This document shows, one piece after another, positions 29,627 to 38,585 of a stretch of DNA of 64,000 nt (position 1 is its first letter; every line of letters starts with the position of its first letter). This DNA comes from Limosilactobacillus fastidiosus (lineage in GTDB: Bacteria; Bacillota; Bacilli; Lactobacillales; Lactobacillaceae). The position numbers and the translations under genes were made by a program. Under the pieces are notes generated by a model, which worked only from the letters and a program-made list of their open reading frames with translations, made no database searches and was not told the DNA's origin. The stretch is taken from positions 1-64,000 of the forward strand of contig NZ_JACIUZ010000041.1 in the NCBI RefSeq assembly GCF_014145505.1, written 5' to 3'.

Positions 29627-30367
29627 ATGTCAATGATAGAATTCCATAATGTCCAAAAATACTATGGTAAGTTCCATGCATTAAAGGATATTAACTTAAC
29701 AATTGATGCTGGGGAGACCGTTGTTCTAATTGGACCTTCTGGTTCTGGAAAAAGTAGTCTAATACGGACAATTAATGGTTTGGATCCAATTCGCGACGGA
29801 AAATTGATTGTCAATGGTTTTGATTTAGCTGATAAAAAGACTAACGTTAACTTAATTCGGAAAGATGTCGGAATGGTCTTTCAACATTTTAACCTCTACC
29901 ACAATAAAAACGTTTTGGAAAATATTATGTTAGCTCCACGGATCGTTCTCAAACGTCCTGAAAAAGAAAACCGTGAATTCGCAATGCAACTCCTTGAAAA
30001 AGTCGGTCTTGCAGATAAAGCTGATAACATGCCAGCACAATTATCCGGTGGTCAAAAGCAGCGAATTGCAATTGCACGGAGCCTCGCAATGAAGCCTAAA
30101 TGTCTCTTATTCGATGAACCAACAAGTGCCCTTGACCCAGAAATGATCGATGATGTCCTTAACGTAATGAAGGATATTGCAAAAAATTCAAAAATGACCA
30201 TGCTAGTTGTTACCCACGAAATGGGCTTTGCACGTGATGTTGCTGATCGGGTTATTTTTATGGCGGATGGACGAATTATCGAAGACGATTCTACTGAGAA
30301 GTTCTTTGGTGATCAGCCATCCACGCAACGTGCTCGTGACTTTATGAGTAAAATTAGCGGACATTAG
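29627..30367 (+). CDS. glnQ: Amino acid ABC transporter ATP-binding protein (GlnQ type)
   Basis: 246-residue ATPase of a polar amino-acid importer. Walker A GPSGSGKSS near 36-44, signature LSGGQKQR near 137-144, Walker B CLLFDEPTSALD near 157-168, switch histidine in VVTHEMG. ATG follows GGGGAG. First gene of a four-gene operon of ATPase, binding protein and two permeases. Confidence 0.96.
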   Translation: MSMIEFHNVQKYYGKFHALKDINLTIDAGETVVLIGPSGSGKSSLIRTINGLDPIRDGKLIVNGFDLADKKTNVNLIRKDVGMVFQHFNLYHNKNVLENIMLAPRIVLKRPEKENREFAMQLLEKVGLADKADNMPAQLSGGQKQRIAIARSLAMKPKCLLFDEPTSALDPEMIDDVLNVMKDIAKNSKMTMLVVTHEMGFARDVADRVIFMADGRIIEDDSTEKFFGDQPSTQRARDFMSKISGH

Positions 30368-30382
30368 AAGGAGGCCAAAATA

Positions 30383-31210
30383 ATGAAAAAAATTTGGCAC
30401 TTACTAACAATTGTCGCAATTGCTTTCGTTAGTCTTACAACCCTTTCTGGTTGTAGTTCGGTTGCCAACCAGGATATTTTAAAAGTTGATCAAAAGAGCA
30501 AGCAAATTACTTGGGGAGTTAAGGCTGATACCAGGCTGTTCGGTTTGGAAGATATTCGAACAGGGAAACTCGAAGGATTTGAAATTGACCTTGCCAAGGC
30601 AATCACAAAAGAAATTCTTGGGCCTCAAGGAAAGGCCGTTTTTGTTCCAGTTACTAGTAGTACGCGAGTTCCATTACTAAAGAACGGCAATATTGATGCA
30701 ATCATGGCCACCATGACCATTACTCCTGAACGAGAAAAACAAGTTGATTTTACCAAATCATACTTTGATGCTGGTCAATCTCTTTTAGTTAAAAAGGGCA
30801 GTCCTATCAAAAATATCCAGGATCTCAATAAACCGGGTGAAGTAATTCTTGGTGTATCTGGTTCTAACTCGGTTAAAAATGTTGCTAAGTTTGCACCAAG
30901 GGCACGGGTACTCCAGCTTTCCGACTATGCTCAAGCAATGACAGCACTAAAGTCAAAACAAGGAGATGCCCTCACTACAGATAATGGTATCCTTTATGGG
31001 ATGGCAAGTGAAAATCCTGGTTATGAAGTTGTTGGTGGTAACTTTACCAAAGAGCCTTATGGAATTGCTGTTAATAAAAATCAGGCACCATTTAGAAATA
31101 AATTAAACTGGGCACTTAACCGGCTTGAAAAAAATGGGACTTACAACCGACTCCTTCTTAAATGGTTTGGTAATGTTAAAGGTTTTAACTATCAGGAGAT
31201 GAAACGTTAA
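30383..31210 (+). CDS. glnH: Amino acid ABC transporter substrate-binding lipoprotein
   Basis: 275 residues. Lipoprotein signal peptide with lipobox LSGC at about 21-24, then a periplasmic-binding-protein type 3 fold (TRLFGLEDIRTGKLEGFEID near 50, TITPEREKQVDFT near 111). It binds the solute outside the membrane; glutamine/glutamate is the family norm but not proven. ATG follows GGAGG, 15 bases after glnQ. Confidence 0.94.
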   Translation: MKKIWHLLTIVAIAFVSLTTLSGCSSVANQDILKVDQKSKQITWGVKADTRLFGLEDIRTGKLEGFEIDLAKAITKEILGPQGKAVFVPVTSSTRVPLLKNGNIDAIMATMTITPEREKQVDFTKSYFDAGQSLLVKKGSPIKNIQDLNKPGEVILGVSGSNSVKNVAKFAPRARVLQLSDYAQAMTALKSKQGDALTTDNGILYGMASENPGYEVVGGNFTKEPYGIAVNKNQAPFRNKLNWALNRLEKNGTYNRLLLKWFGNVKGFNYQEMKR

Positions 31211-31848
31211 TGTTAGATATTATTACGACTCAATGGCATCCCCTACTCAACGGTCTTTGGAATACAATTCTCTGCAGTCTGATTGCACTCGTTGGTAGTT
31301 TAGTTATTGGGACTTTCTTTGCACTATTAGAAATTTCTAAATACCGAATTGTACGCCTAATCGGTAGTATCTATGTCGAAGTCTTTCGGAATATTCCCTT
31401 GTTGGTAATTGCAATGGGATTCTTCCTTATTGTTCCTATGTATATCGTTAAAATTAGTGGTTTTGCGGCTGGGACAATCGGCCTGACACTTTATACCTCA
31501 GCTTTTATTGCTGAAACTGTCCGCGCTGGGATTAATTCTGTGGAAGACGGCCAACTCGAAGGGGCTCTTGCTAATGGTCTAACTCATGCTCAAGCGATGC
31601 GGTATATTATCTTACCCCAAGCTTTTAAGGTTGTGATTCCACCACTAGGTAACCAATTCATTAACTTAGTTAAGAACTCCTCTGTGCTGGCCTTTGTTGC
31701 TGGTTTTGACTTAATGTATGAAGGAAACTTAATTGCTAATGACACCTTAAAGACAATGCCAACATACTTTATCGTTGGTGTTCTCTACCTGATCATTACT
31801 TTACCCCTCAGCTACTACATGCGTCACCTAGAAAAGAAGTTAGCTTAG
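31210..31848 (+). CDS. glnM: Amino acid ABC transporter permease
   Basis: 212 residues, five membrane helices, with the EAA loop EGALANGLTHAQAMRYIILPQ near 116-136 that contacts the ATPase. Its ATG overlaps the glnH stop (TAATG), so translation is coupled. Confidence 0.94.
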   Translation: MLDIITTQWHPLLNGLWNTILCSLIALVGSLVIGTFFALLEISKYRIVRLIGSIYVEVFRNIPLLVIAMGFFLIVPMYIVKISGFAAGTIGLTLYTSAFIAETVRAGINSVEDGQLEGALANGLTHAQAMRYIILPQAFKVVIPPLGNQFINLVKNSSVLAFVAGFDLMYEGNLIANDTLKTMPTYFIVGVLYLIITLPLSYYMRHLEKKLA

Positions 31849-31861
31849 GGAGGAATGAAAA

Positions 31862-32515
31862 ATGCAAAACTTTATTGATGCTTATTCATGGATTAATATC
31901 CGCTTTCTTCTTCAAGGACTAGGAGTTACTATTGAAATTTCAGTTGCCTCAATCATCTGTAGCTTCATCATTGGAACCTTATTAGGAATCATTCGTTATG
32001 CAAAGATTAAGTACGTGTCAGCAATCGTTGGTTTCATTATTGATTTAATTCGTAACTTACCATTGCTGCTAATAATTTTCTTTACCTACTTTGGTCTTCC
32101 AAACATCGGTATTAAACCAGAAATTATTCCGGCGGCCATCCTAGCATTGACCGTTTTTGAATCATCGATGGTAGCTGAAATTGTTCGTTCCGGTATTAAT
32201 TCTGTTGATTATGGGCAAACTGAAGGGGCTCTTGCCAATGGACTAACGAAGTGGCAAGCACTCCGACTAATTGTCTTACCCCAAGCAATTAAAAATATGT
32301 TACCGGCACTAGTTAGTCAATTTATTTCGTTAGTTAAGGATACTTCTTTAGCAACAATCATTGTCCTACCAGAATTAATGTACCACGCTCAAATTATTTA
32401 TGGGCAAAACACCAACTATATCATTCCAATGTTTGTTGCTTTAGCCGTGTTATATTTTATTGTTTGCTACTCTCTTTCTCTCCTTGCCCGCTACTTAGAT
32501 AAACATTTAGCATAG
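31862..32515 (+). CDS. glnP: Amino acid ABC transporter permease
   Basis: 217 residues, homologous to the preceding permease, EAA loop TEGALANGLTKWQALRL near 119. The two permeases would form a heterodimer. GGGAGG precedes ATG; 13-base gap. Last gene of the operon, followed by a terminator. Confidence 0.94.
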   Translation: MQNFIDAYSWINIRFLLQGLGVTIEISVASIICSFIIGTLLGIIRYAKIKYVSAIVGFIIDLIRNLPLLLIIFFTYFGLPNIGIKPEIIPAAILALTVFESSMVAEIVRSGINSVDYGQTEGALANGLTKWQALRLIVLPQAIKNMLPALVSQFISLVKDTSLATIIVLPELMYHAQIIYGQNTNYIIPMFVALAVLYFIVCYSLSLLARYLDKHLA

Positions 32516-32542
32516 GTAGAAAATTAATACATCTAAAAAAGT

Positions 32543-32578
32543 AAAAGAGGAAATGTTCTTCACCATTTCCTCTTTTTT
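32543..32578 (+). terminator. gln operon terminator
   Basis: AAAAGAGGAAATG with CATTTCCTCTTTTTT around a seven-base loop; perfect stem, strong T-run. Works on both strands and therefore also serves the convergent protease gene. Confidence 0.93.
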
Positions 32579-32589
32579 ATCTATTAACT

Positions 32590-33777
32590 TTAATACTGAA
32601 TCGAAAATCCAAAACGTTGGTGCTTTCCAGTTAATCGTCTAACATGACGTTCCATTACTTCTCTTCGGGTGTCAAACATCATCCAAAGGCTAAACCCACC
32701 AAACATTACTAAGAGAAATAATAATCCCCACCAGTCCGCTGGAACTAAGTCACCAGTTAACTTCGTAGTTCCCGTTGCTAAAAAGCCAAACCAGTCAAGA
32801 CTAAAGTGCATTAACATTGTCAACCATAATTGACCAGTATATACATAAACAACTGATAAGAATAATCCAAGTAAGAAAGCCAGTGCAACTTGATAAAGGG
32901 TTAAATCTATTCTTTGTCCTCCCAAGTTAATCAAGTGGGCAAAGCCAAATAGTAACGAACTAGTAATGATCGCTAACGGTAACCGTTGCTTAACATTACG
33001 CCATGCGTAAAAAAGGACACCAAGTAACGCAAACCTAAATAAACTTTCTTCCGCAAGACCAGCTTCAAACGCCTGACATGTTAGTTTAAAAAGACCATGC
33101 TTGGGTAAATGGATAATTGCCATCATACTACTTCCTAGCGGAATTACAAAAATAGCAAGTATTAAAAATAGAATCCACCAATTGAAGTCGCTACTCCAAT
33201 TTGGCTTTAAGCCTGGCCATGATAAGTGCCATGCACGCATTACAGTAACTGCAAAAAGAAAATATGCAACGGCACCAACTGCACCCGTTGATAACAAAAT
33301 AGTTAACTTAGGGTTAGCAATTAGGTCAAATGGCAGATAAGTAAAGGGGACAATTACAATCTGAAACATCCAAATTACAAAAACAAACCGCTCAATACTC
33401 AGATTCATCTGTCCACCAATGACACTAGCGAACGGCGCATACATTACAAAATAGTATAAGATCATTAGCAGCACTACACCGCGCGATGGCATATGGAGCA
33501 TCGTAATTATTTCCCGGGTAATTACCCCCCAAGCAAAGGTAAGAATTACTGGTTGTGCTAACCCCTGAATCCAGCAATTCACTTTACTGATAATTGGTAG
33601 GACATTCTCCCATAATTCTTCAGCTAATCCTAAGCCAAGAATAATTACCATCCATAACAATTGCAGCCAAATATTACGGCCAAGTTCAAAGTTACGAATC
33701 ATCATCATCATTAAAATAATTAAAGTCGCACCGATTTGAACTCGATACCAGATCTTTAAATAATCTCTTCCAGTCAT
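32590..33777 (-). CDS. CPBP family intramembrane metalloprotease
   Basis: 395 residues with about ten membrane helices. C-terminal Abi/CAAX-protease core: EESLFR near 240, FAHLINLGG near 280 and MHFSLDWFG near 325, supplying the Glu-Glu, His and His ligands. Such proteins in lactobacilli are linked to bacteriocin self-immunity or membrane proteolysis; no bacteriocin gene is near. ATG follows GGAGG. Confidence 0.85.
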   Translation of the reverse strand: MTGRDYLKIWYRVQIGATLIILMMMMIRNFELGRNIWLQLLWMVIILGLGLAEELWENVLPIISKVNCWIQGLAQPVILTFAWGVITREIITMLHMPSRGVVLLMILYYFVMYAPFASVIGGQMNLSIERFVFVIWMFQIVIVPFTYLPFDLIANPKLTILLSTGAVGAVAYFLFAVTVMRAWHLSWPGLKPNWSSDFNWWILFLILAIFVIPLGSSMMAIIHLPKHGLFKLTCQAFEAGLAEESLFRFALLGVLFYAWRNVKQRLPLAIITSSLLFGFAHLINLGGQRIDLTLYQVALAFLLGLFLSVVYVYTGQLWLTMLMHFSLDWFGFLATGTTKLTGDLVPADWWGLLFLLVMFGGFSLWMMFDTRREVMERHVRRLTGKHQRFGFSIQY

Positions 33778-33890
33778 CGAGATTCCTCCAAATAAATAAT
33801 TGCTTATATTGTTTGATCATACCAAATTATACTAATGAGTTTAAACATTTTATCCTAGAAATTAGTTAGTTAGTTAAGGATAATAAATAA

Positions 33891-33922
33891 GTCCCAAAGT
33901 CCGGACATCCGGATTTTGGGAC
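33891..33922 (-). terminator. Terminator after RNase J gene
   Basis: GTCCCAAA-TCCGG with complement around a four-base loop, then TTATTTATT on the minus strand. Confidence 0.85.
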
Positions 33923-33934
33923 CTATTATTATCT

Positions 33935-35800
33935 CTATTTATTGTTACCAGTAGCAACTGGTTCTTTTTTAGCATTTTGCTTTTTTAGATTGCCATGTTT
34001 TCGCTGTTGATTATGATGTTTTGGGTGATTGCTCCGATTGTTATTTTCATGCCCCGCTTTTTTCTTATTATTTGGTTGCCGATAGTGATGATTTTCGTAG
34101 TGGCGATCACCATTTAAAATCGTTACCATCGGAATAATTACGGGACGACGACCTGTTCGAGCATAGAGGAGCTTTTGCAAACGACTAATAATTGTCCGAT
34201 TAAGAGCACGACGATCCACATGCTTATGATTCTTAAAGGTATTTAAGATTGCCCAGAAGACTTCGTGATTAGCTGCCTTAATTAACTCTTGAGACTCGTG
34301 CATGTAAACAAATCCTCGTGAAACAATATCAGGTCCCGCAACAATCTGGTAATCCTTCAAGTCAACAACTGCCACCGCTGTTACAACCCCTTCTTCAGAA
34401 AGAAGACGACGTTCATGGATTTCTGGATTACCAACAGTATCACCGGCATCACGACCATCAATATAAACATCTGCAGCACTATCGATATGATCAGCAACTC
34501 TTGCAGAATCCTTGGTTAGCGCTAATACATCTCCGTTAGCTAAAATAAAACTATTCTCTTGTGGAACACCAGTCATTTCAGCTAGCTTAGTGTGAATCTT
34601 TTGCATCCGGTATTCACCGTGAACTGGTGCAAAGAACTTGGGCTTCATTAACCGCAACATGAATTCTTCATCGATTTGACCACCGTGGCCGGAAGTGTGA
34701 ATGTTGTTAACGTAACCGTGAATAACATTTGCACCATCTTCTTCCAACTTATTGATCAATGCGTTAACACTAGTGGTATTCCCAGGAATTGGGTTACTTG
34801 AGAAGACTACAGTGTCACCAGGCTGAATGGTAATTTGGCGGTGTGTCCCGTTAGCAATTCGACTCAATGCTGCCATTGGTTCACCCTGAGAACCAGTACA
34901 CATAATCAATACTTTTTCCGGTGGATAGTTATTAATTTCACTTTGGTCAATTAACGAATCCTTAGGAATATTAAGGTAACCAAGTTCCTGTCCGGCAGCA
35001 ATAGCATTTTCCATACTTCGACCAAATACAGCAATCTTCCGCCCTTGGGCAATTGCCGCATCGGATGCTTCACGCAACCGGTAAACATTTGAAGCAAATG
35101 AAGCAAAAATGATTCGACCCTTAATCCGTTCGAAAATACGCCGAATATGAATATCAACCCACCGTTCCGACTTAGTAAACTGTGGTCGTTCAGCGTTTGT
35201 ACTGTCAGAAGTTAAAAGAAGGACTCCCTCATCCCCAAGTTTAGCCATTTGCTGAAGGTTTGGCCCTGGTAAATGGCCAACTGGTGTTAAGTCAAACTTA
35301 AAGTCTCCAGTTTGAATAATTGTCCCTTGGGGCGTATGAACCGCAACACCCAAAGTATCAGGAATTGAGTGGGTTGTTCGGAAAAAGCTAACCCAAAGTT
35401 TCTTAAAGTGAACTTCATCAAATTCATTAATTTCGTGAAGTTCCGCATCACGCAAAAGGTGTTTTTCTTCTAACTTTCCCTTAATTAGGGACATCGCAAA
35501 TGGTCCCGCATAAATTGGGGCATTTACCTTTTGTAAGAAGAAAGGCAATCCACCGATGTGATCTTCATGTCCGTGAGTAATAAAGATTCCCTTAATCTTA
35601 TCCTTATTCTCAATCAGATAATCGTAATTTTGAATTACATAATCAACACCTAGGAGTTCATCTTCAGGGAAAAGCACACCACAATCAATAATGATGATTT
35701 CATCTTGGAACTGAACACAGTACATGTTCTTACCGATTTCGCCTAAGCCCCCCATGGCATAAAAGGCGACTTCATTGTTCTTAATATTTAATTTTGACAT
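33935..35800 (-). CDS. rnj: Ribonuclease J
   Basis: Metallo-beta-lactamase/beta-CASP nuclease with 5'-3' exo- and endonuclease activity on mRNA and rRNA. 621 residues, longer than Bacillus RNase J1/J2 because of a C-terminal tail of about 50 residues rich in Asn, His, Lys and Gln (565-621). Catalytic HGHEDH near 76-81, CTGSQGEP near 305, and HTSGHGG near 367 are intact. No rpoY gene precedes it, so J1 versus J2 is not decided. A strong hairpin lies in its leader. Confidence 0.93.
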   Translation of the reverse strand: MSKLNIKNNEVAFYAMGGLGEIGKNMYCVQFQDEIIIIDCGVLFPEDELLGVDYVIQNYDYLIENKDKIKGIFITHGHEDHIGGLPFFLQKVNAPIYAGPFAMSLIKGKLEEKHLLRDAELHEINEFDEVHFKKLWVSFFRTTHSIPDTLGVAVHTPQGTIIQTGDFKFDLTPVGHLPGPNLQQMAKLGDEGVLLLTSDSTNAERPQFTKSERWVDIHIRRIFERIKGRIIFASFASNVYRLREASDAAIAQGRKIAVFGRSMENAIAAGQELGYLNIPKDSLIDQSEINNYPPEKVLIMCTGSQGEPMAALSRIANGTHRQITIQPGDTVVFSSNPIPGNTTSVNALINKLEEDGANVIHGYVNNIHTSGHGGQIDEEFMLRLMKPKFFAPVHGEYRMQKIHTKLAEMTGVPQENSFILANGDVLALTKDSARVADHIDSAADVYIDGRDAGDTVGNPEIHERRLLSEEGVVTAVAVVDLKDYQIVAGPDIVSRGFVYMHESQELIKAANHEVFWAILNTFKNHKHVDRRALNRTIISRLQKLLYARTGRRPVIIPMVTILNGDRHYENHHYRQPNNKKKAGHENNNRSNHPKHHNQQRKHGNLKKQNAKKEPVATGNNK

Positions 35801-35859
35801 AATACCTTTTTTGTACCTTTCTATCTGTATTTCATTAAATCAATAACGGAAAATTGTAG

Positions 35860-35901
35860 GCCAAAAGACCCACTTTTCGGGTTAGAAAAGGGTTCCTTGG
35901 C
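35860..35901 (-). promoter_or_regulatory. Strong hairpin in RNase J leader
   Basis: Minus strand GCCAAGGAACCC with GGGTCTTTTGGC, continued by GAAAAG-like/CTTTTC pairing toward a six-base loop. No T-run follows on the minus strand, so it is not a normal terminator. It may stabilise or control rnj mRNA; inferred. Confidence 0.45.
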
Positions 35902-35995
35902 GATTCAGTTTTACTTTTTTATATCCGTACTAAAAACTATTTATATTTTACCATATATTATCTTTTTCTGCTATCATTCAGGATTCCAAAATAAA

Positions 35996-36024
35996 AAGAG
36001 ACCGGATTGATTTCCTAGTCTCTT
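35996..36024 (-). terminator. Terminator after 116-aa unknown gene
   Basis: AAGAGAC with GTCTCTT and TTTTTATTTT on the minus strand. Confidence 0.78.
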
Positions 36025-36088
36025 AAAAAATAAAGGTATTAATAGTGTAATTAGAACGTTCTATTACATTTTACAAAAGATTTATTTT

Positions 36089-36439
36089 CTAATCTTCTGT
36101 TGGCAAGTTTTCTTCTTCGTTTTGCCACATCTTTTCCAAGGGAACAATTGGTCCTCCTTCTTGATCGAATTTTACATCAGTCAATTCACTAAGAACCTCT
36201 TCATAAGCACTTTTGCAAAGTCGTTCGCTAATTTCAGCTAATTCTTCTTCACCGTGATAAGCGTTCTCTTTCAAAACATGGTTGATTGTCCCCATAACTT
36301 TGTTTGAAGCCTTCGCCCCCATAATCTCAAGGCTCTTCAATTGGTATTGATGAATGTAAAAGGCAATAAACGCCTTTAAAGCTGCTTCCTTAGCAGCATG
36401 ATTATCTAGTTCATCATAGCGTAATCCTACTTGTGCCAT
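36089..36439 (-). CDS. Uncharacterised 116-residue acidic protein
   Basis: I do not recognise this protein. It is soluble, largely alpha-helical by composition, acidic at the C-terminus (ENLPTED end), with no Cys, no signal peptide and no membrane segment. A conserved-looking core runs from AAKEAALKAFIAFYIHQY (about 15-32) to EELAEISERLCKSAYEEVL. ATG is followed by MAQVGLRYDELDN. It has its own terminator and lies between RNase J and a MerR gene on the same strand. Confidence 0.7.
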   Translation of the reverse strand: MAQVGLRYDELDNHAAKEAALKAFIAFYIHQYQLKSLEIMGAKASNKVMGTINHVLKENAYHGEEELAEISERLCKSAYEEVLSELTDVKFDQEGGPIVPLEKMWQNEEENLPTED

Positions 36440-36510
36440 TCTGATCGCTTCCCTTTCTCAATTTACCATAAAAATAAATTTTCTTTCATTAATACCATAA
36501 CACAATCTAA

Positions 36511-36951
36511 TCACTTCTGCCGAAGATGTAATTCAGTTTTTCCATTCTTAACAGTCGCATAAACTTCAATATGAGGGTCTTCAGCTATTTCACCTATTTC
36601 AATTTCTCCCTTACCAGGGCCTAGCTGCTTAACATTCAATTTTTGATTAAGAATAAATTTACGTAATAGTTTAACGGACTCACGACGCTCCTGTTCCTTT
36701 TTGACGGCCACCGCTAGCGTATATCCTTGATCAAGAAAAAACTTAATCGTACAAACTCGAAAAAGCATAGTAACCGGAAACAGATGGTTTTGATTTTTCT
36801 CTTCCTGTTCAGATTCTATGTACCCTTTCTTTTCCCAATAACGAATTTGGCTTGATGATACTCCCGTCATTTCTACTAATTGTGACATCGTAACCCGCAA
36901 ATTGTTCTGACCAATCATCTTATGAAATCGATCGGCAAGTAAAATACTCAT
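36511..36951 (-). CDS. MerR family transcriptional regulator
   Basis: About 146 residues. N-terminal winged helix with MSQLVEMTGVSSSQIRYWEKKGYI near 22-45, followed by a short coiled-coil-like stretch and a C-terminal part with no Cys or ligand motif. Three ATG codons in a row follow GGAGGAGG; I use the third, though any is possible. It is divergent from an EmrB/QacA efflux gene, with a perfect palindrome between them, so it most likely controls itself and the pump. Confidence 0.9.
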   Translation of the reverse strand: MSILLADRFHKMIGQNNLRVTMSQLVEMTGVSSSQIRYWEKKGYIESEQEEKNQNHLFPVTMLFRVCTIKFFLDQGYTLAVAVKKEQERRESVKLLRKFILNQKLNVKQLGPGKGEIEIGEIAEDPHIEVYATVKNGKTELHLRQK

Positions 36952-36983
36952 CATCATCCTCCTCCATATTTTAATCTATTTGG

Positions 36984-37012
36984 TATTATCTTAAAATCAG
37001 ATATCTTTGTCA
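36984..37012 (-). promoter_or_regulatory. MerR gene promoter
   Basis: Minus strand TTGACA (37007-37012), 17-base spacer, GATAAT (36984-36989). The -35 box is inside the left arm of the shared palindrome. Confidence 0.75.
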
Positions 37013-37030
37013 AATAATTTGACAAAGATA
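37000..37030. promoter_or_regulatory. Perfect 14-bp-arm palindrome, MerR operator candidate
   Basis: ATATCTTTGTCAAA and TTTGACAAAGATAT around TAA. Each arm ends with the -35 element of one of the two divergent promoters. The dyad is larger and more perfect than needed for either promoter alone. Confidence 0.8.
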
Positions 37031-37046
37031 TTAAATAGTTTTATAT
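37018..37046 (+). promoter_or_regulatory. Efflux operon promoter
   Basis: TTGACA (37018-37023), 17-base spacer, TATATT (37041-37046). Normal 17-base spacing, unlike the 19-base spacing of classical MerR activation. Confidence 0.78.
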
Positions 37047-37085
37047 TAAGTAACATTGATCAAAAAAAGAAAAGAGGTTTTCAGT

Positions 37086-38585
37086 GTGGATCCACAGTCT
37101 ATTCCTGTAGATATTAATAACAAACCATACAATAGAAGATTAATGGTCTTGATCCTATTAATTGGTGCATTTTGTACTATCCTAAATCAAACTATCCTCT
37201 CAACCGCCTTTCCGGCTTTAATGGATGCTTTTAACATTAGTACGTCAACTGTTCAATGGCTGACTACCGGATTCTTAATGGTTAACGGGATCATGATCCC
37301 AATTAGTGCCTACTTAAGCAGTCGTTTTAATACCAAGCTCCTATTCGTCATCGCAATGTCAATCTTTGAAATTGGAACAATTATGTCATGGTTAGCACCA
37401 TCATTTGCCGTCCTTCTCAGTGGGCGTTTAATCCAAGCAGTTGGTGTGGGTATTAACATGCCATTAATGCAAAATATCATGTTAACAATCTATCCACCTG
37501 AAAAACGTGGAGCCGCCATGGGAATTAACGGACTAGTTATTGGTTTAGCACCGGCAATTGGTCCAACCCTTTCTGGATGGGTCATTGATAACTATAGCTG
37601 GCGGTGGTTATTTGGAATGATTGTCCCAGTTGCTGCTGTTGTAATCATTGCAAGTCTATTCTTTGTCAAAAACGTTATTCCTAACCGGAAACCACATCTT
37701 GACTGGTTGTCAGTAATTATCTCAACGGCTGGATTTGGAAGTATGCTTTATGGTTTCTCTAGCGTGGGTAACGATGGATGGTCCGACCCAGTTGTCTTAT
37801 CAACCATCATCATTGGTGTTATCCTTGTTGCATTCCTCATTTTCCGTCAGAACAAACTAGAGGAACCATTCTTGGAATTTAAGGTATTTAAGAGCAATGA
37901 ATTTACCTTGGCAACAATCTTAAGTTCAATTGTAATGATGGCAATGGTTGGGGTTGAGTTAGTAATTCCCTTGTACCTCCAAATTATTCATGGAATGTCA
38001 GCTTTCCATTCAGGGCTAACTCTCTTATTTGGTGCCCTTTTCATGGGGGTTATGAGTCCAATCACCGGGAACCTATTCGATCGTCACGGAGCAAGACGGC
38101 TTGCGATTACTGGGATGTTTATCCTTTCAGTAGGAACTATTCCATTTGCCTTTATTACCCGTGATACTCCAACTATCTATATTATTTTCCTATATGCAGT
38201 ACGAATGTTTGGAATTTCTATGGTAATGATGCCAGTAACTACCGCAGGAATGAATTCGTTACCATACCATCTCATTTCTCACGGAACAGCAGTTAACAAT
38301 ACTCTTCGTCAAGTTGCTACCTCTGTTGGTACAGCAATTATGATTTCCGTTCTAACCAATGTCACAAATAATAATAAACCAACTCACTCATTACTAAAGG
38401 CTGCTCCCCTTCAATATAAGTCACAAATGTTTGACGCAACTTTAATGGGATATCATGCAGCATTTTGGTTTGCAATTGTCTTTGCCTTAATTGGTCTCTG
38501 TTTAACTTTCTTTGTTACAAGCGGTAACGGTATCCATTTAAAGCTTGATCCAGATAACATTCGAGAAAAGGAGGATACTAAATGA
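37086..38585 (+). CDS. DHA2 family MFS multidrug transporter (EmrB/QacA type)
   Basis: About 499 residues with 14 predicted membrane helices; proton-driven drug efflux. Motif A-like region after helix 2 and motif C (LAPAIGPTLSGWVIDNYSWR near 160-180) are seen. GTG at 37086 follows AAGAGG by about seven bases; the TTG at 37056 has no ribosome site. It overlaps the next gene by four bases (ATGA), so the two are co-translated. Confidence 0.93.
   Translation: MDPQSIPVDINNKPYNRRLMVLILLIGAFCTILNQTILSTAFPALMDAFNISTSTVQWLTTGFLMVNGIMIPISAYLSSRFNTKLLFVIAMSIFEIGTIMSWLAPSFAVLLSGRLIQAVGVGINMPLMQNIMLTIYPPEKRGAAMGINGLVIGLAPAIGPTLSGWVIDNYSWRWLFGMIVPVAAVVIIASLFFVKNVIPNRKPHLDWLSVIISTAGFGSMLYGFSSVGNDGWSDPVVLSTIIIGVILVAFLIFRQNKLEEPFLEFKVFKSNEFTLATILSSIVMMAMVGVELVIPLYLQIIHGMSAFHSGLTLLFGALFMGVMSPITGNLFDRHGARRLAITGMFILSVGTIPFAFITRDTPTIYIIFLYAVRMFGISMVMMPVTTAGMNSLPYHLISHGTAVNNTLRQVATSVGTAIMISVLTNVTNNNKPTHSLLKAAPLQYKSQMFDATLMGYHAAFWFAIVFALIGLCLTFFVTSGNGIHLKLDPDNIREKEDTK

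Noticed and set aside
37056-37085. Upstream TTG start for the efflux pump
   Set aside because: No Shine-Dalgarno before it, whereas AAGAGG is well placed for GTG at 37086.
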